Source: Thiomicrorhabdus immobilis (lineage in GTDB: Bacteria; Pseudomonadota; Gammaproteobacteria; Thiomicrospirales; Thiomicrospiraceae). Taken from it: DNA of 64,000 nt. Made by a program: the position numbers and the translations under genes. The DNA lies in contig NZ_AP024202.1 in assembly GCF_021654855.1 (NCBI RefSeq), positions 1 through 64,000 on the forward strand. The letters run 5' to 3'. The notes under the pieces are model-generated. The model was not told the origin of the DNA. It did not search any database and saw only the letters and a list, made by a program, of their open reading frames with translations. Of the stretch, positions 27,560 through 36,756 are shown in pieces. How positions within the stretch are numbered: the stretch's first letter is position 1; every line of letters begins with the position of its first letter.

Positions 27560-29665
27560 ATGACTGAACCGACACAAGTAGAAACTACGCCAAATAAAAC
27601 GCCTTTGCAGTCCGAAAAAGGTCAAAACCAAACTAAAAATCCAAAAAAACCGAGTGTTTTTATGAATTTTTTGGGGTCGATGAACCTAGCCGTAACGTTA
27701 TTGGTTATGCTTTCTATCGCCTCGGTAATCGGTACGGTTCTTAAACAGGACCAAAGCCTCCAGGATTACATCATTAAATTTGGACCTTTTTGGTCGCAAG
27801 TGTTCAATGATTTAGGGCTGTTTCACGTTTACGGCGCCGCTTGGTTTGTTTTGGTTTTGCTTTTCTTACTATTCTCAACCAGTGTTTGTGTCACACGCAA
27901 CACCCCAGGCTTCTTAAAAGACATCAAGCAATTCAGCGAAAAACTCTCGAAGAACGCCCTTAAACACCAGCCTAATAATACGGTTGTTCAAAGCGCTTTA
28001 CCGCTGGAGCAACAGCAAGGTTATGCTAAAGCGCTACTTGAACATAATGGCTATAAAACCAAAGTTCATCAACGTGATGATGGCAGTGTTACCGTAGCGG
28101 GTTTGAAGGGTCGCTGGAACCGTTTAGGTTATTTCTTCACCCATATTTCCATTATCGTTATTTGTGTCGGTGCGCTTTTAGACAGTAATCTACTGCTTAA
28201 ATTCCGTGAATTGACCGGAGATTTAAAGCCTGAAACCCGCTCTGTCAGCTTGAATGAAATCCCAAAACAATCATGGCTAGGTAAGGACAACCTTTCTTTC
28301 CGTGGCTCGGTTAACGTACCTGAAGGTGAAAAAACCGATGTGCTGTTTCTACCTTATGAAAATGGTTACTTGGTTCAAAAACTCCCTTTCACCATCGTAA
28401 ATGAAAACTTCCGCATCGAGTATTACGATACCGGTATGCCTAAATCTTTTGAGAGTGATTTGGTTTTGATGGCACCTGAGTTGGATGAACCTATTAGACA
28501 AACCATCGCGGTCAACCACCCTCTTTATTATAAAAACTATGCGATTTACCAATCCTCTTTTGGAGATGGTGGAACCAAGTTAAACCTGAAAATCCACCCA
28601 CTATTATCGCCTATTGAAAACGCAATTAAACTGGATACCCAAATCAACGGTATCGAACCTTTAAAGACACCTGTTGGTACCTTTAAAGCTGAGTTTAACG
28701 ACTTCAAAATGCACAATATCGTGCCTGCCACAGAAGAAGAGCGTAAGCTGACCGGCCATAAAATGCATAACAACGGCCCAACCATTATTTTTAAGGTTCG
28801 TAATGAGCAAGGTAAGGCGTGGGAGTATGAAAACTACATGTTGCCGTCTAAACAAGAAGATCGCTGGTTCTTTATGACAGGCGTCCGTACCAGCAATGCC
28901 GAACCATTCAGATACCTGTTTATCCCTGCTGACGCTCAGCGTAAGAAGGAACGTTTCTTCAAGTTCCTGACAAGCCTGAATAACCCATTAAAAGTCAAAG
29001 AGTTATTCACCAAGCTATACCCTAAAGATGAAACCATGTCGCAGCAGACATACGATATTCAAATTAAACTGTTACAGCAGCTCTTAATGCTATTCCGTAA
29101 TAAAGGGTTCAGCGGTATTACCAATTTTGTAAACCAAAATGTTCCGGAAGCGGACCGCAAAAAAGTCTCGGAATACTATTTTGGACAGACCAGTTTTGCT
29201 CTACAGACACTTTATATGGATATCCTGATTCAGGAAGGTGTCGCCAAAACACAAGATGAAGAAATTTCGCAATTTGATAAAACCTGGTTCGAAGATGCGT
29301 TAAATACCGTTGCCGGTCTATCGGCTTACGGACCACCAATGTATTTTGAAATTGAAAACTTTAAAGAAATTCAATCGACTGGTCTGCAAATCACTAAATC
29401 GCCTGGTAAGGATGTGGTGTATTTTGGTAGTGCTATGTTGATTATCGGGGTGTTTTTCTTGTTCTACGTTAGACAGCGTCGTACTTGGATTCACATTCAA
29501 CCAAAAACAGAAGACGATGAATCGGGTTCTGAAGTGACGATTGCTGCCAAAGACAATAAGAACTTACCTGAAACAACCAAAGAATTTGAATTATTAGTCA
29601 GCAAAATCCAAGACTATAATGCTAAATCAGAAAAACAAAAATCAGAAAATTCTCAACAAGAATAA
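27560..29665 (+). CDS. resB: Cytochrome c biogenesis protein ResB (Ccs1)
   Basis: With CcsB/CcsA it forms the System II haem exporter and cytochrome c synthase, which carries haem to the periplasm and attaches it to apocytochromes. 701 aa. Seen: a polar N-terminus, then MNFLGSMNLAVTLLVMLSIASV (first helix), a second pair of helices, FTHISIIVICVGALLDS (third), a large periplasmic domain of about 430 residues, and a last helix VVYFGSAMLIIGVFFLFYVR near residue 640. ccsB follows 14 bp later and dsbA after that, a coherent cytochrome c maturation operon. Confidence 0.93.
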   Translation: MTEPTQVETTPNKTPLQSEKGQNQTKNPKKPSVFMNFLGSMNLAVTLLVMLSIASVIGTVLKQDQSLQDYIIKFGPFWSQVFNDLGLFHVYGAAWFVLVLLFLLFSTSVCVTRNTPGFLKDIKQFSEKLSKNALKHQPNNTVVQSALPLEQQQGYAKALLEHNGYKTKVHQRDDGSVTVAGLKGRWNRLGYFFTHISIIVICVGALLDSNLLLKFRELTGDLKPETRSVSLNEIPKQSWLGKDNLSFRGSVNVPEGEKTDVLFLPYENGYLVQKLPFTIVNENFRIEYYDTGMPKSFESDLVLMAPELDEPIRQTIAVNHPLYYKNYAIYQSSFGDGGTKLNLKIHPLLSPIENAIKLDTQINGIEPLKTPVGTFKAEFNDFKMHNIVPATEEERKLTGHKMHNNGPTIIFKVRNEQGKAWEYENYMLPSKQEDRWFFMTGVRTSNAEPFRYLFIPADAQRKKERFFKFLTSLNNPLKVKELFTKLYPKDETMSQQTYDIQIKLLQQLLMLFRNKGFSGITNFVNQNVPEADRKKVSEYYFGQTSFALQTLYMDILIQEGVAKTQDEEISQFDKTWFEDALNTVAGLSAYGPPMYFEIENFKEIQSTGLQITKSPGKDVVYFGSAMLIIGVFFLFYVRQRRTWIHIQPKTEDDESGSEVTIAAKDNKNLPETTKEFELLVSKIQDYNAKSEKQKSENSQQE

Positions 29666-29679
29666 CTGGGGCGAAAATT

Positions 29680-30858
29680 ATGCAAACTGAAAATTACATG
29701 GACGAATTTAAAGATTCAACAAAAACGTCTTTTTCCATAAGAGATATAGCTTGGGCTATCTTTGTTGCTTTAGGCGCGGTCTACGGCTGGCTCCAATATG
29801 GTAGCCTAATGGATGAATATGAAATTGGTATTCTAATCGGTACCACAATCGGCCTGATTGCTTTGGGTAAGATGTGGCCAAGCATTCAACAACTTACTCT
29901 TTGGGTGACCGGTTTAACTTTTATCGCTTTGTGGTCTTATCAAGCGCACGGCAATGTGATCACCGCCAATGAGCAAGCCTTTTTCTTGAAGTTCCTGGTA
30001 TCCAGCCAATCGGCCATCATGTGGATGAGCGCTCTGTTCGTATTATCCACCGCCGCTTACTTTTTAGCTTTATTCAATAAATCTGAATTTACCGCTAAAA
30101 CGGCAACCACTCTGGTATGGAGTGCCGTGACCTTTGGTTTAGTGGGCATGATGGTTCGTTGGAGAGAGTCTTACATCATCAACTTCGACTATGGTCATAT
30201 CCCAGTCAGTAGCTTGTATGAAGTATTCATTTTGTTTGTGGTGCTGACCGGTCTGATGTATCTGTTTTATGAACAGCGTTATAAAACTCGTGCATTGGGT
30301 GGTTTTGTGATGTTGGTCATCAGTTCTGCCGTAGCGTTTTTACTATGGTATACCTTTGATAAACAAGCGCATGTGATTCAACCTTTAGTGCCTGCATTGA
30401 AAAGTTACTGGATGAAAATCCACGTACCGGCCAACTTCATTGGTTATGGCGGATTCTCCATTGCCGCAATGATCGGTTTGGCCTACTTATTGACCAATAA
30501 AGCTTTAACCAAAAACCCAAATAGCGTTTTTGCCAGCAAGATGCCCTCTTTGGAAGTGATGGACGATCTGATGTACAGAACCATCTCTTTAGGTTTTGCC
30601 TTCTTCACCATCGCGACCGTATTAGGGGCTATGTGGGCAGCCGAAGCTTGGGGTGGTTACTGGTCTTGGGATCCAAAAGAGACCTGGGCTTTGATTGTTT
30701 GGCTTAACTACGCCGCTTGGTTACATATTCGTATGTCTAAAGGTTGGCGTGGTGCGCCGATGGCTTGGTGGGCGTTAGTTGGCCTATTGGTCACCACTTT
30801 CGCTTTCTTAGGGGTAAACATGTTCTTATCAGGTTTACACTCTTACGGTGAACTGTAA
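29680..30858 (+). CDS. ccsB: Cytochrome c biogenesis protein CcsB/CcsA
   Basis: Haem-handling membrane partner of ResB in System II. 392 aa with about eight helices. The haem-binding WWD region is intact and reads WGGYWSWDPKETWALIVWL, with His residues flanking it (SYWMKIHVPANFIGYG and AAWLHIRMSKG), and the end FLGVNMFLSGLHSYG is characteristic. The ATG at 29680 or at 29698 could be the start. It is translationally close to resB (14 bp) and followed 19 bp later by dsbA. Confidence 0.94.
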   Translation: MQTENYMDEFKDSTKTSFSIRDIAWAIFVALGAVYGWLQYGSLMDEYEIGILIGTTIGLIALGKMWPSIQQLTLWVTGLTFIALWSYQAHGNVITANEQAFFLKFLVSSQSAIMWMSALFVLSTAAYFLALFNKSEFTAKTATTLVWSAVTFGLVGMMVRWRESYIINFDYGHIPVSSLYEVFILFVVLTGLMYLFYEQRYKTRALGGFVMLVISSAVAFLLWYTFDKQAHVIQPLVPALKSYWMKIHVPANFIGYGGFSIAAMIGLAYLLTNKALTKNPNSVFASKMPSLEVMDDLMYRTISLGFAFFTIATVLGAMWAAEAWGGYWSWDPKETWALIVWLNYAAWLHIRMSKGWRGAPMAWWALVGLLVTTFAFLGVNMFLSGLHSYGEL

Positions 30859-30877
30859 CTCTTAACTATAAAAGGAT

Positions 30878-31510
30878 ATGACTATGCAACGTAGAGCATT
30901 TTTAGCGGGCTGTGCCGGGTTATTAACCGCCAGCAGTTTTCCTGCTTTATCTGCCGATGGTTTTGGTTTGGTGGAAGGTGTGGAATACAAATTGGTTCCT
31001 CAGCCTCAACCCACCATTCCACACCCTAAGAAAGTGGTCGAAGTTTTTGGTTACTCTTGTCCGCATTGTTATCATTTGGAACCGAGTCTGAATGAGTGGT
31101 TAAAAGATAAGCCAGAAGACATCTATTTTGAACGTATGCCGGTGGTGTTCAATAGCCCTAACTGGATTTTTATGGCTCGTGTTTTCTTTACCGCCCAAGA
31201 ATTAGGCGTGATTGAACAGTCACACACACCCTTTTTTGATGCCTTGCATAAAGACAAAAAAGAACTGTTCACCGTTGAAGCGATTGCCAAGTTCTTCACT
31301 CAGTTTGGCGTAAAGGAATCTGACTTCATCAATAACTTCAAAAGCTTTAAAGTCGATCAATTGGTACGTAAAGCAGGAAAATTGACCCGTGCTTACGGTG
31401 TTGAAGGGGTACCGGCCATTATCGTAAATGGTAAATACCTTACTGATGTTGGTATGAATGGCAGCCGCGATAAAATGTGGACTACCGTCAATACCCTTAC
31501 CAATCAATAA
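30878..31510 (+). CDS. dsbA: Periplasmic thiol:disulfide oxidoreductase DsbA
   Basis: Introduces disulfides into exported proteins. 210 aa with an N-terminal signal peptide (MTMQRRAFLAGCAGLLTASS, twin-Arg-like but short), the active site CPHC in VFGYSCPHCYHLEP, and the cis-proline loop GVEGVPAIIVNGKY. The start is the ATG at 30878 or the one two codons later. It is preceded by AAAGGA. As third gene of the ResB/CcsB operon it probably helps prepare apocytochrome cysteines as well as other substrates. A hairpin 33 bp downstream likely ends the transcript. Confidence 0.94.
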   Translation: MTMQRRAFLAGCAGLLTASSFPALSADGFGLVEGVEYKLVPQPQPTIPHPKKVVEVFGYSCPHCYHLEPSLNEWLKDKPEDIYFERMPVVFNSPNWIFMARVFFTAQELGVIEQSHTPFFDALHKDKKELFTVEAIAKFFTQFGVKESDFINNFKSFKVDQLVRKAGKLTRAYGVEGVPAIIVNGKYLTDVGMNGSRDKMWTTVNTLTNQ

Positions 31511-31542
31511 GCGTTACTCACCTTATAGTCAAATCCTGATTA

Positions 31543-31563
31543 TGCGAGGAGCAACTCCTCGCA
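31543..31563 (+). terminator. Hairpin terminator after dsbA
   Basis: 9-bp perfect stem TGCGAGGAG / CTCCTCGCA with loop CAA, followed by a moderately T-rich stretch (ATCTTACGTCTTTT). The U-tract is imperfect, so termination may be partial. The palindrome at 31640 lies further downstream. Confidence 0.65.
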
Positions 31564-31639
31564 ATCTTACGTCTTTTACCCTTATCCCTATACCTTGCCC
31601 AACAATGGCCTTAAAAGCCGCAAAAGTTGGTAAATTAAC

Positions 31640-31655
31640 TGACCAGGCCTGGTCA
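31640..31655. repeat. Interspersed palindrome, 16-bp copy between dsbA and the acetolactate synthase gene
   Basis: Core ACCAGGCCTGGT at 31642-31653, with TG/CA outside it, 16 bp symmetric and followed by TTTG. It lies 129 bp after the dsbA stop and 117 bp before the next start, the longest distance from a stop codon among the intergenic copies. Confidence 0.9.
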
Positions 31656-31772
31656 TTTGTTTTGTTAGTCTTCATAATAAAGCCCATTACTTAAAACAAA
31701 CACCAAGAAGTGGTTAAGCGTTATTTCCCGCTTCTTTGCTAATTACTAAATCTATAAGAAAGCGAGCAAGCT

Positions 31773-33428
31773 ATGAAAGCGGCCAATCTATTTGTTAAAT
31801 GCCTTGAAAATGAAAATGTCGAATATATTTTTGGCATTCCCGGTGAAGAAAACTTAGATATCATGGATGCGCTGCTCGATTCAAAAATCGATTTTATTAC
31901 CACTCGTCATGAACAAGGTGCCGCTTATATGGCTGATGTTTATGGACGTTTAACCGGTAAACCTGGCGTTTGTCTCTCCACCCTTGGGCCAGGCGCTACC
32001 AACTTGGTTACCGGTGTGGCAGATGCCAATATGGATAACGCCCCATTGGTGGCTATTGCCGGGCAGGCGGGGACAACACGTCTACATAAAGAGTCACACC
32101 AAGTGGTCGATTTGGTCAGCATGTTCAAACCGATAACCAAATACGCCACCCAAGTTCTAGAACCGGAAACCATTCCCGAAGTGGTGCGTAAAGCCTTTAA
32201 ATTAGCTCAAGCGGAAAAACCCGGGGCAACCTTTATCGACCTACCTGAAAACATTACTGAAATGGATACCGATGAACTGCCTCTTCCCGTCAGTACCAAC
32301 CGTCTGACTTTTGCCGACAGAAGCTTAATCAAACAAGCGGCAGAATTAGTCAAGAGTGCCCATTGTCCGCTCATTTTGGTGGGCAACGGTGCAGTGCGTT
32401 CCCGTGCTGGAAAATACATCCAACAATTTGTAGAAAACCATAAAATCCCGGTAGTGAATACCTTTATGGCTAAAGGCATCATCCCTTTCTATTCAGATAT
32501 GGCGATGGGTACCGCGGGTCTGCAAAAAGGCGATTATGAAAACGCCGGATTCGCTAAAGCCGACCTAATCATCTGTGTGGGTTTTGATATGGTGGAATAC
32601 CACCCTCACCTATGGAATCCAAATCGTCAACATACGATTATCCATATCGATACCAAAAAGGCCGAAGTCGATAACCGCTATATTCCGGAAATTGAACTTA
32701 TAGGTAATATTGGTCCTAACCTTGCCGCTTTAGGTGAAGCATTAACTGAAACTCTTGAAACCCCTATAAACTCAAGCCAAATCGAGTTTCATTTACGTGA
32801 TGCGATGATTAAAGAGATGAATCGTTGCCGTAAAAGCGATGCTTGGCCAATGCTACCGCAAAAAATTATTTGGGATTTACGTACTGCCATGGAATCTGAC
32901 GACATTGCGATAAGTGATGTTGGCGCGCACAAGATGTGGATGGCACGGATGTTCCGCTGTGATGAACCGAACACCTGTATTATCTCCAATGGCTTTGCCG
33001 GTATGGGAATAGCTGTACCTGGAGCAATTGCGGCAAAACTGGCTTATCCTGAGAAAAGCATTGTGGCGGTCACCGGCGATGCCGGATTTATGATGAATTC
33101 TCAGGAAATCGAAACCGCTTTACGATGCAATACCCCGATTGTCATTTTGATTTGGAATGACAGCCAATACGGTCTAATCGAGTGGAAACAAAAACGCCGT
33201 TTTGGACGTTCCGCCTATATTGATTTTAAAAATCCGAATTTTGTGGATTATGCCAAATCATTTGGTGCGATTGGGGTTCGTATAGAAAAAGCGGACGAAC
33301 TGTTACCCGTTTTACAGACTGCATTGAAAACCCCAACCGTCACGGTAATCGATTGCCCGGTGGATTATTCTGAGAATGATCGTTTAACCCAACTTCTAGG
33401 TAATGTTTTATCGGAAATAGAAGATTAA
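31773..33428 (+). CDS. Acetolactate synthase-like ThDP enzyme
   Basis: Thiamine-diphosphate enzyme predicted to condense two pyruvates (or pyruvate with 2-oxobutyrate). 551 aa. Seen: the N-terminal YIFGIPGEENLDIMDALLDS and catalytic Glu in TRHEQGAAYMADVYGR, the central dehydrogenase-like domain, and the ThDP-binding GDAGFMMNSQEIETALR ending NDSQYGLIEWK. The PGEENLDIMD start and the absence of an adjacent small subunit gene resemble the AlsS-type enzyme more than the IlvB/IlvN pair, but related ThDP enzymes cannot be excluded. It is followed 78 bp later by a small conserved gene. Confidence 0.85.
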   Translation: MKAANLFVKCLENENVEYIFGIPGEENLDIMDALLDSKIDFITTRHEQGAAYMADVYGRLTGKPGVCLSTLGPGATNLVTGVADANMDNAPLVAIAGQAGTTRLHKESHQVVDLVSMFKPITKYATQVLEPETIPEVVRKAFKLAQAEKPGATFIDLPENITEMDTDELPLPVSTNRLTFADRSLIKQAAELVKSAHCPLILVGNGAVRSRAGKYIQQFVENHKIPVVNTFMAKGIIPFYSDMAMGTAGLQKGDYENAGFAKADLIICVGFDMVEYHPHLWNPNRQHTIIHIDTKKAEVDNRYIPEIELIGNIGPNLAALGEALTETLETPINSSQIEFHLRDAMIKEMNRCRKSDAWPMLPQKIIWDLRTAMESDDIAISDVGAHKMWMARMFRCDEPNTCIISNGFAGMGIAVPGAIAAKLAYPEKSIVAVTGDAGFMMNSQEIETALRCNTPIVILIWNDSQYGLIEWKQKRRFGRSAYIDFKNPNFVDYAKSFGAIGVRIEKADELLPVLQTALKTPTVTVIDCPVDYSENDRLTQLLGNVLSEIED

Positions 33429-33506
33429 AATCATCCTTAAAAAAACGTTAATGGTGCTAATCTAACGTTTGCTGATTTTTAAATATAGAACTGTAGAGGA
33501 TACCTC

Positions 33507-33845
33507 ATGATTTACATTGAACGTAACGCTCAGAATGACATAGAAAACATTCATTTTGCGCCTGGGCCTAACCTTGAAGAAATTAGCCTCCACGACCCAA
33601 AATTAAAAAAATATATTGAAACATCGACTGATAGCGAAGAACTTATTCAGAAAGTGCTTAATCAATTAGATTTGGATATGGTGCGTGTGATTGAAGACGT
33701 GATTGATATCATGATTGATAAAAATTTGATTTTGTTTACCGACTTGCCAGACCCAGTACAAAATAAAATCCTTTTCAAGAAAAGTATCCGTAACCTTTCT
33801 AACAACAATTCCATTATTGAAGATGAAGAGTTGATTAACTTCTAA
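33507..33845 (+). CDS. Small acidic conserved protein, unknown
   Basis: 112 aa, strongly acidic. The middle part LDLDMVRVIEDVIDIMIDKNLILFTDLPDPVQ resembles a short gammaproteobacterial family that databases often label "tryptophan synthase beta-like"; it has no resemblance to the catalytic enzyme. No signal peptide or membrane helix. AGAGGA precedes the start. It is convergent with recQ (38 bp between ends). Function unknown. Confidence 0.65.
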   Translation: MIYIERNAQNDIENIHFAPGPNLEEISLHDPKLKKYIETSTDSEELIQKVLNQLDLDMVRVIEDVIDIMIDKNLILFTDLPDPVQNKILFKKSIRNLSNNNSIIEDEELINF

Positions 33846-33883
33846 AACAGGCTTTTTAGTTATTTTACACTGGCCTTGGATTT

Positions 33884-35686
33884 TTACATGGCTCTCAAAG
33901 CCGCTAAAAACTCAAAACCGTAGTTTTCCAATTTCTTCTCACCCACGCCGCTAATCGCCAATAATTCGGCATCGGTTTTAGGTCTTTTTTGTGCCATTTC
34001 AACCAGGGTGGCATCACCAAAAATCTGATAAGCGGGTTTATCTTCACTTTCGGCAATCTCTTTACGTAGAACTCTAAGTTCTTCAAAACAAGCTCTATCT
34101 TTATCCAATAGAGTCTCTTTTGAACTGCTACGTTTACCAGGCCTGGTCACTTTATTCAGTGTCTTTTTAGGAAACGCCAATTGAATCTCTGTCTTACCTT
34201 TTAAAACATCACCAGAAAGCTCTGTTAGCTTCAATACCGAATAGTTTTGGATATCTTGATAGATATACCCTAAATGGATCAATTGACGCAAAATACTCGA
34301 CCATTCTTGCGCTGAATACTCTTTGCCGATTCCGTAAGTACTCAGTTGATGATGGTTTAAATTTCGAATGCGCTCATTATCCATACCACGCAATACATCA
34401 ATGACCTGTTTAGCCCCGAACCCCTGCTGCATTCTGTAAATGCAAGACAAGGCCTTTTGAGCCGCCTCTTTACCATCAAATAAAGTGGGGGGATCCAAAC
34501 AGATATCGCAATTACCGCACGCTTTATGGCTGGGTTCGGCAAAATAGTTCAGTAACACATTACGTCGACAGGTCTGCGCCTCGGCAAAATCGACCATACT
34601 CGATAACTTGAAATTCTCTAAACGACGTTGCTCTTCATCACTTACGTTTTCTACAAAATGTTTGGCGGTGGCGACATCTTGCATACCGAATAGCAACAAG
34701 GCTTCAGAAGGCAATCCATCGCGCCCTGCTCGGCCGGTTTCCTGGTAATAACCTTCAATGTTCTTTGGTAGGTCATAATGCACCACAAAACGCACATTGG
34801 GTTTATCTATGCCCATACCAAACGCCACGGTGGCCACCACAATATCGACTTCGTCACGGATAAACTGTTGATGCACTTTCTGCCTGATTTCGGAAGGTAA
34901 CCCTGCGTGATAAGCTTTGGCGTTAAACCCCTCCTCTTTGAGTTTTTCGGCCACCTCTTCTACCCGTTTACGACTTAACGCATAGATAATCCCACTGACA
35001 TTTGGCTGAGTTTCCAAAAAAGCCAACAACTGTTTCATAGGGTTACTTTTTTCCAGTACACGATAACGGATATTCGGACGGTCAAAACTGCTGATATGTA
35101 CTTTAGGTTGGTGAAATTGCAACTTGTCGATGATGTCTTGGCGGGTCGCTCTGTCGGCGGTGGCGGTAAGTGCGATAAAAGGTACCGCAGAAAACCACTC
35201 TCTTAAAGCGCCCATTTGACGATATTCCGGTCTAAAGTCGTGACCCCACTGGGAGATGCAATGGGCTTCATCTATGGCAAACAACGCAATCGGTAGACTT
35301 TGCAAACGCTGGATAAAACTCTGGTTCAAAAGTCGTTCAGGGGAGACATACAGTAAATCCAACTGCCCGGAGTGCAATTGCGCCAACACCGCTTCTGCCG
35401 ACTGCGCATCTAAGCTCGAATTGTAATAAGCGGCTGAAACCCCATTGGCCTGTAAAGCCGAAACCTGATCTTGCATCAAGGCAATCAAAGGTGAAACCAC
35501 AATCGCCGTACCCTGCCTAAGTAAAGCAGGAATTTGATAACACAGCGATTTTCCGCCTCCGGTCGGCATTAAAACGAAACAGTCTTGGCCGGAGATTAAA
35601 TCCTCGATAATCTCCTGTTGCTGGCTTCTAAAAGAGTCATAACCATAAACGGTTTGTAATACATTCAATGCAGAAGAGTGGCTCAC
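33884..35686 (-). CDS. recQ: ATP-dependent DNA helicase RecQ
   Basis: 3'-5' helicase of recombination repair, 600 aa (E. coli 609). Seen: motif 0 FRSQQQEII, Walker A MPTGGGKSLCYQ, DEAH box IDEAHCISQWGHDFRPEY, motif VI QETGRAGRDGLPSEALL, the four-cysteine zinc site (CRRNVLLNYF...CGNCDIC), a winged-helix domain, and a C-terminal HRDC domain ending AISGVGEKKLENYGFEFL. The linker codons for T-R-P-G (about residues 514-517) are an exact copy of the 12-bp palindrome. It stands alone. Confidence 0.95.
   Translation of the reverse strand: MSHSSALNVLQTVYGYDSFRSQQQEIIEDLISGQDCFVLMPTGGGKSLCYQIPALLRQGTAIVVSPLIALMQDQVSALQANGVSAAYYNSSLDAQSAEAVLAQLHSGQLDLLYVSPERLLNQSFIQRLQSLPIALFAIDEAHCISQWGHDFRPEYRQMGALREWFSAVPFIALTATADRATRQDIIDKLQFHQPKVHISSFDRPNIRYRVLEKSNPMKQLLAFLETQPNVSGIIYALSRKRVEEVAEKLKEEGFNAKAYHAGLPSEIRQKVHQQFIRDEVDIVVATVAFGMGIDKPNVRFVVHYDLPKNIEGYYQETGRAGRDGLPSEALLLFGMQDVATAKHFVENVSDEEQRRLENFKLSSMVDFAEAQTCRRNVLLNYFAEPSHKACGNCDICLDPPTLFDGKEAAQKALSCIYRMQQGFGAKQVIDVLRGMDNERIRNLNHHQLSTYGIGKEYSAQEWSSILRQLIHLGYIYQDIQNYSVLKLTELSGDVLKGKTEIQLAFPKKTLNKVTRPGKRSSSKETLLDKDRACFEELRVLRKEIAESEDKPAYQIFGDATLVEMAQKRPKTDAELLAISGVGEKKLENYGFEFLAALRAM
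34136..34147. repeat. Interspersed palindrome ACCAGGCCTGGT, copy in recQ
   Basis: Exact 12-bp copy in the recQ linker between the winged-helix and HRDC domains, read on the minus strand as T-R-P-G, the same four residues as the polA copy. The flanks are not symmetric. Confidence 0.9.
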
Positions 35687-35780
35687 TTTGCGGGAATATC
35701 CTTAAAAGCTAAATAAAGTGGTTAAAAGAGGCGCTAAAGTAGAGTATTCAACCATTAAATTCAAGTGATAAATCTAAATC

Positions 35781-35792
35781 ACCAGGCCTGGT
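35781..35792. repeat. Interspersed palindrome ACCAGGCCTGGT between the nitroreductase gene and recQ
   Basis: Exact 12-bp core 22 bp past the stop of the minus-strand nitroreductase gene and 94 bp before recQ starts. The flanking bases are not complementary in this copy. Confidence 0.9.
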
Positions 35793-35814
35793 AGCAAACT
35801 AAAATGACCAACAA

Positions 35815-36426
35815 TCAATCTAAATAAAAGGTCACTTCCTCGACAGTTTTACGTTTAGATTGGTTTTTTAGCTGACAATTTTCTTCAATATTACCCAAAT
35901 ACAAAGCTCCAATTAATTGGATTTGTGACGGTTCAATTGATAAATTTTGATAGGTTCTTGGATCATTGATAATCGGTCCAGTACTCCACTGCACCCCTAT
36001 TTTTTGTTGCCAAGCCATCAGTTGAAAATTTTGAATGGCGCAAGCACAAGCTGCATAATCTTCTTGGCGAACGGTACTGTCTTGCGCCAAGACTTGACCT
36101 ACCAATATCACCTGAGGAATGGCCATAAATTTCTCAAGCGCTTTTTGGTAAAAACCGGCATAACATTCAGTGTCTGTTTGAGATTTTTTACTGGCTCGGT
36201 TGTCTGCATAGACTTCCGCCAATCGGTTTTTAAGTTTTTCACCGACCACATAAAATTGCCAAGGCTGAGTCAATTTATGGTTAGGTGCCCAGATGGCCGC
36301 TTGTAAACAATTATTCAATTTAGTGTCATCCAGCGGATAAATTTCTTTATCTAAAAACTGATAACATGTACGTCTTGATTTGATTAAATTCAATAAGGAT
36401 TCAGTATTGATTTGATTAAATTCCAT
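35815..36426 (-). CDS. Nitroreductase-family flavoprotein
   Basis: FMN-dependent oxidoreductase, 203 aa. Seen: IKSRRTCYQFLDKEI near the N-terminus (RR plus FMN phosphate contact), AAIWAPNHKLTQPWQFYVV, and a late GVQWSTGPIINDP and LIGALYLG, the usual YdjA/YdgI-like pattern. The substrate cannot be inferred. It is transcribed away from the DnaA-box cluster that begins about 45 bp upstream of its start, so its promoter must lie inside or next to the candidate origin. Confidence 0.88.
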   Translation of the reverse strand: MEFNQINTESLLNLIKSRRTCYQFLDKEIYPLDDTKLNNCLQAAIWAPNHKLTQPWQFYVVGEKLKNRLAEVYADNRASKKSQTDTECYAGFYQKALEKFMAIPQVILVGQVLAQDSTVRQEDYAACACAIQNFQLMAWQQKIGVQWSTGPIINDPRTYQNLSIEPSQIQLIGALYLGNIEENCQLKNQSKRKTVEEVTFYLD

Positions 36427-36439
36427 CCAAAAAATATTC

Positions 36440-36756
36440 CTTTGTTTGTAGCCTATATTTGACTATAAGCCCTATGGATAACTTATGTATATTTGTGGAT
36501 AACTATACATAAAATTGAAAACCGAAATTTTATCCACAATTCACGCACACTTACACACATACTTTATCAGAAACTATGCACACAGCTTAATCACAAACTA
36601 ACTATTTGATAAAATACTCAAAATCTGACTTATCTACACAATTGTTTGTACTAATAAGAATAAAAAGAAGTTATATATAAAGAAAATATATACTTTACTT
36701 ACCTAGCCAATTATCCACTACATTCAATAAATAACGACTTTAATAAAGACCTTTTT
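36440..36756. other. oriC: Candidate replication origin (oriC) with clustered DnaA boxes
   Basis: This is the AT-rich gap between divergent genes. Two perfect DnaA boxes: TGTGGATAA (36494-36502, minus) and TTATCCACA (36530-36538, plus). Six one-mismatch boxes: TATGGATAA 36473, TTACACACA 36551, CTATGCACA 36574, TTAATCACA 36587, TTATCTACA 36630 and TTATCCACT 36711. A 30-bp stretch of almost pure A/T around 36669-36698 (GTTATATATAAAGAAAATAT) could be the unwinding element. No GATC sites are seen, so SeqA-type control is not expected. dnaA lies about 35 kb away, comparable to E. coli. The parS sites at 18.9 and 49.9-58.5 kb flank it. Confidence 0.72.

Noticed and set aside
31458-31694. Plus-strand open frame overlapping the end of dsbA and the following gap
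   Set aside because: It begins inside dsbA, runs through a hairpin and the palindrome at 31640, and has no start signal.
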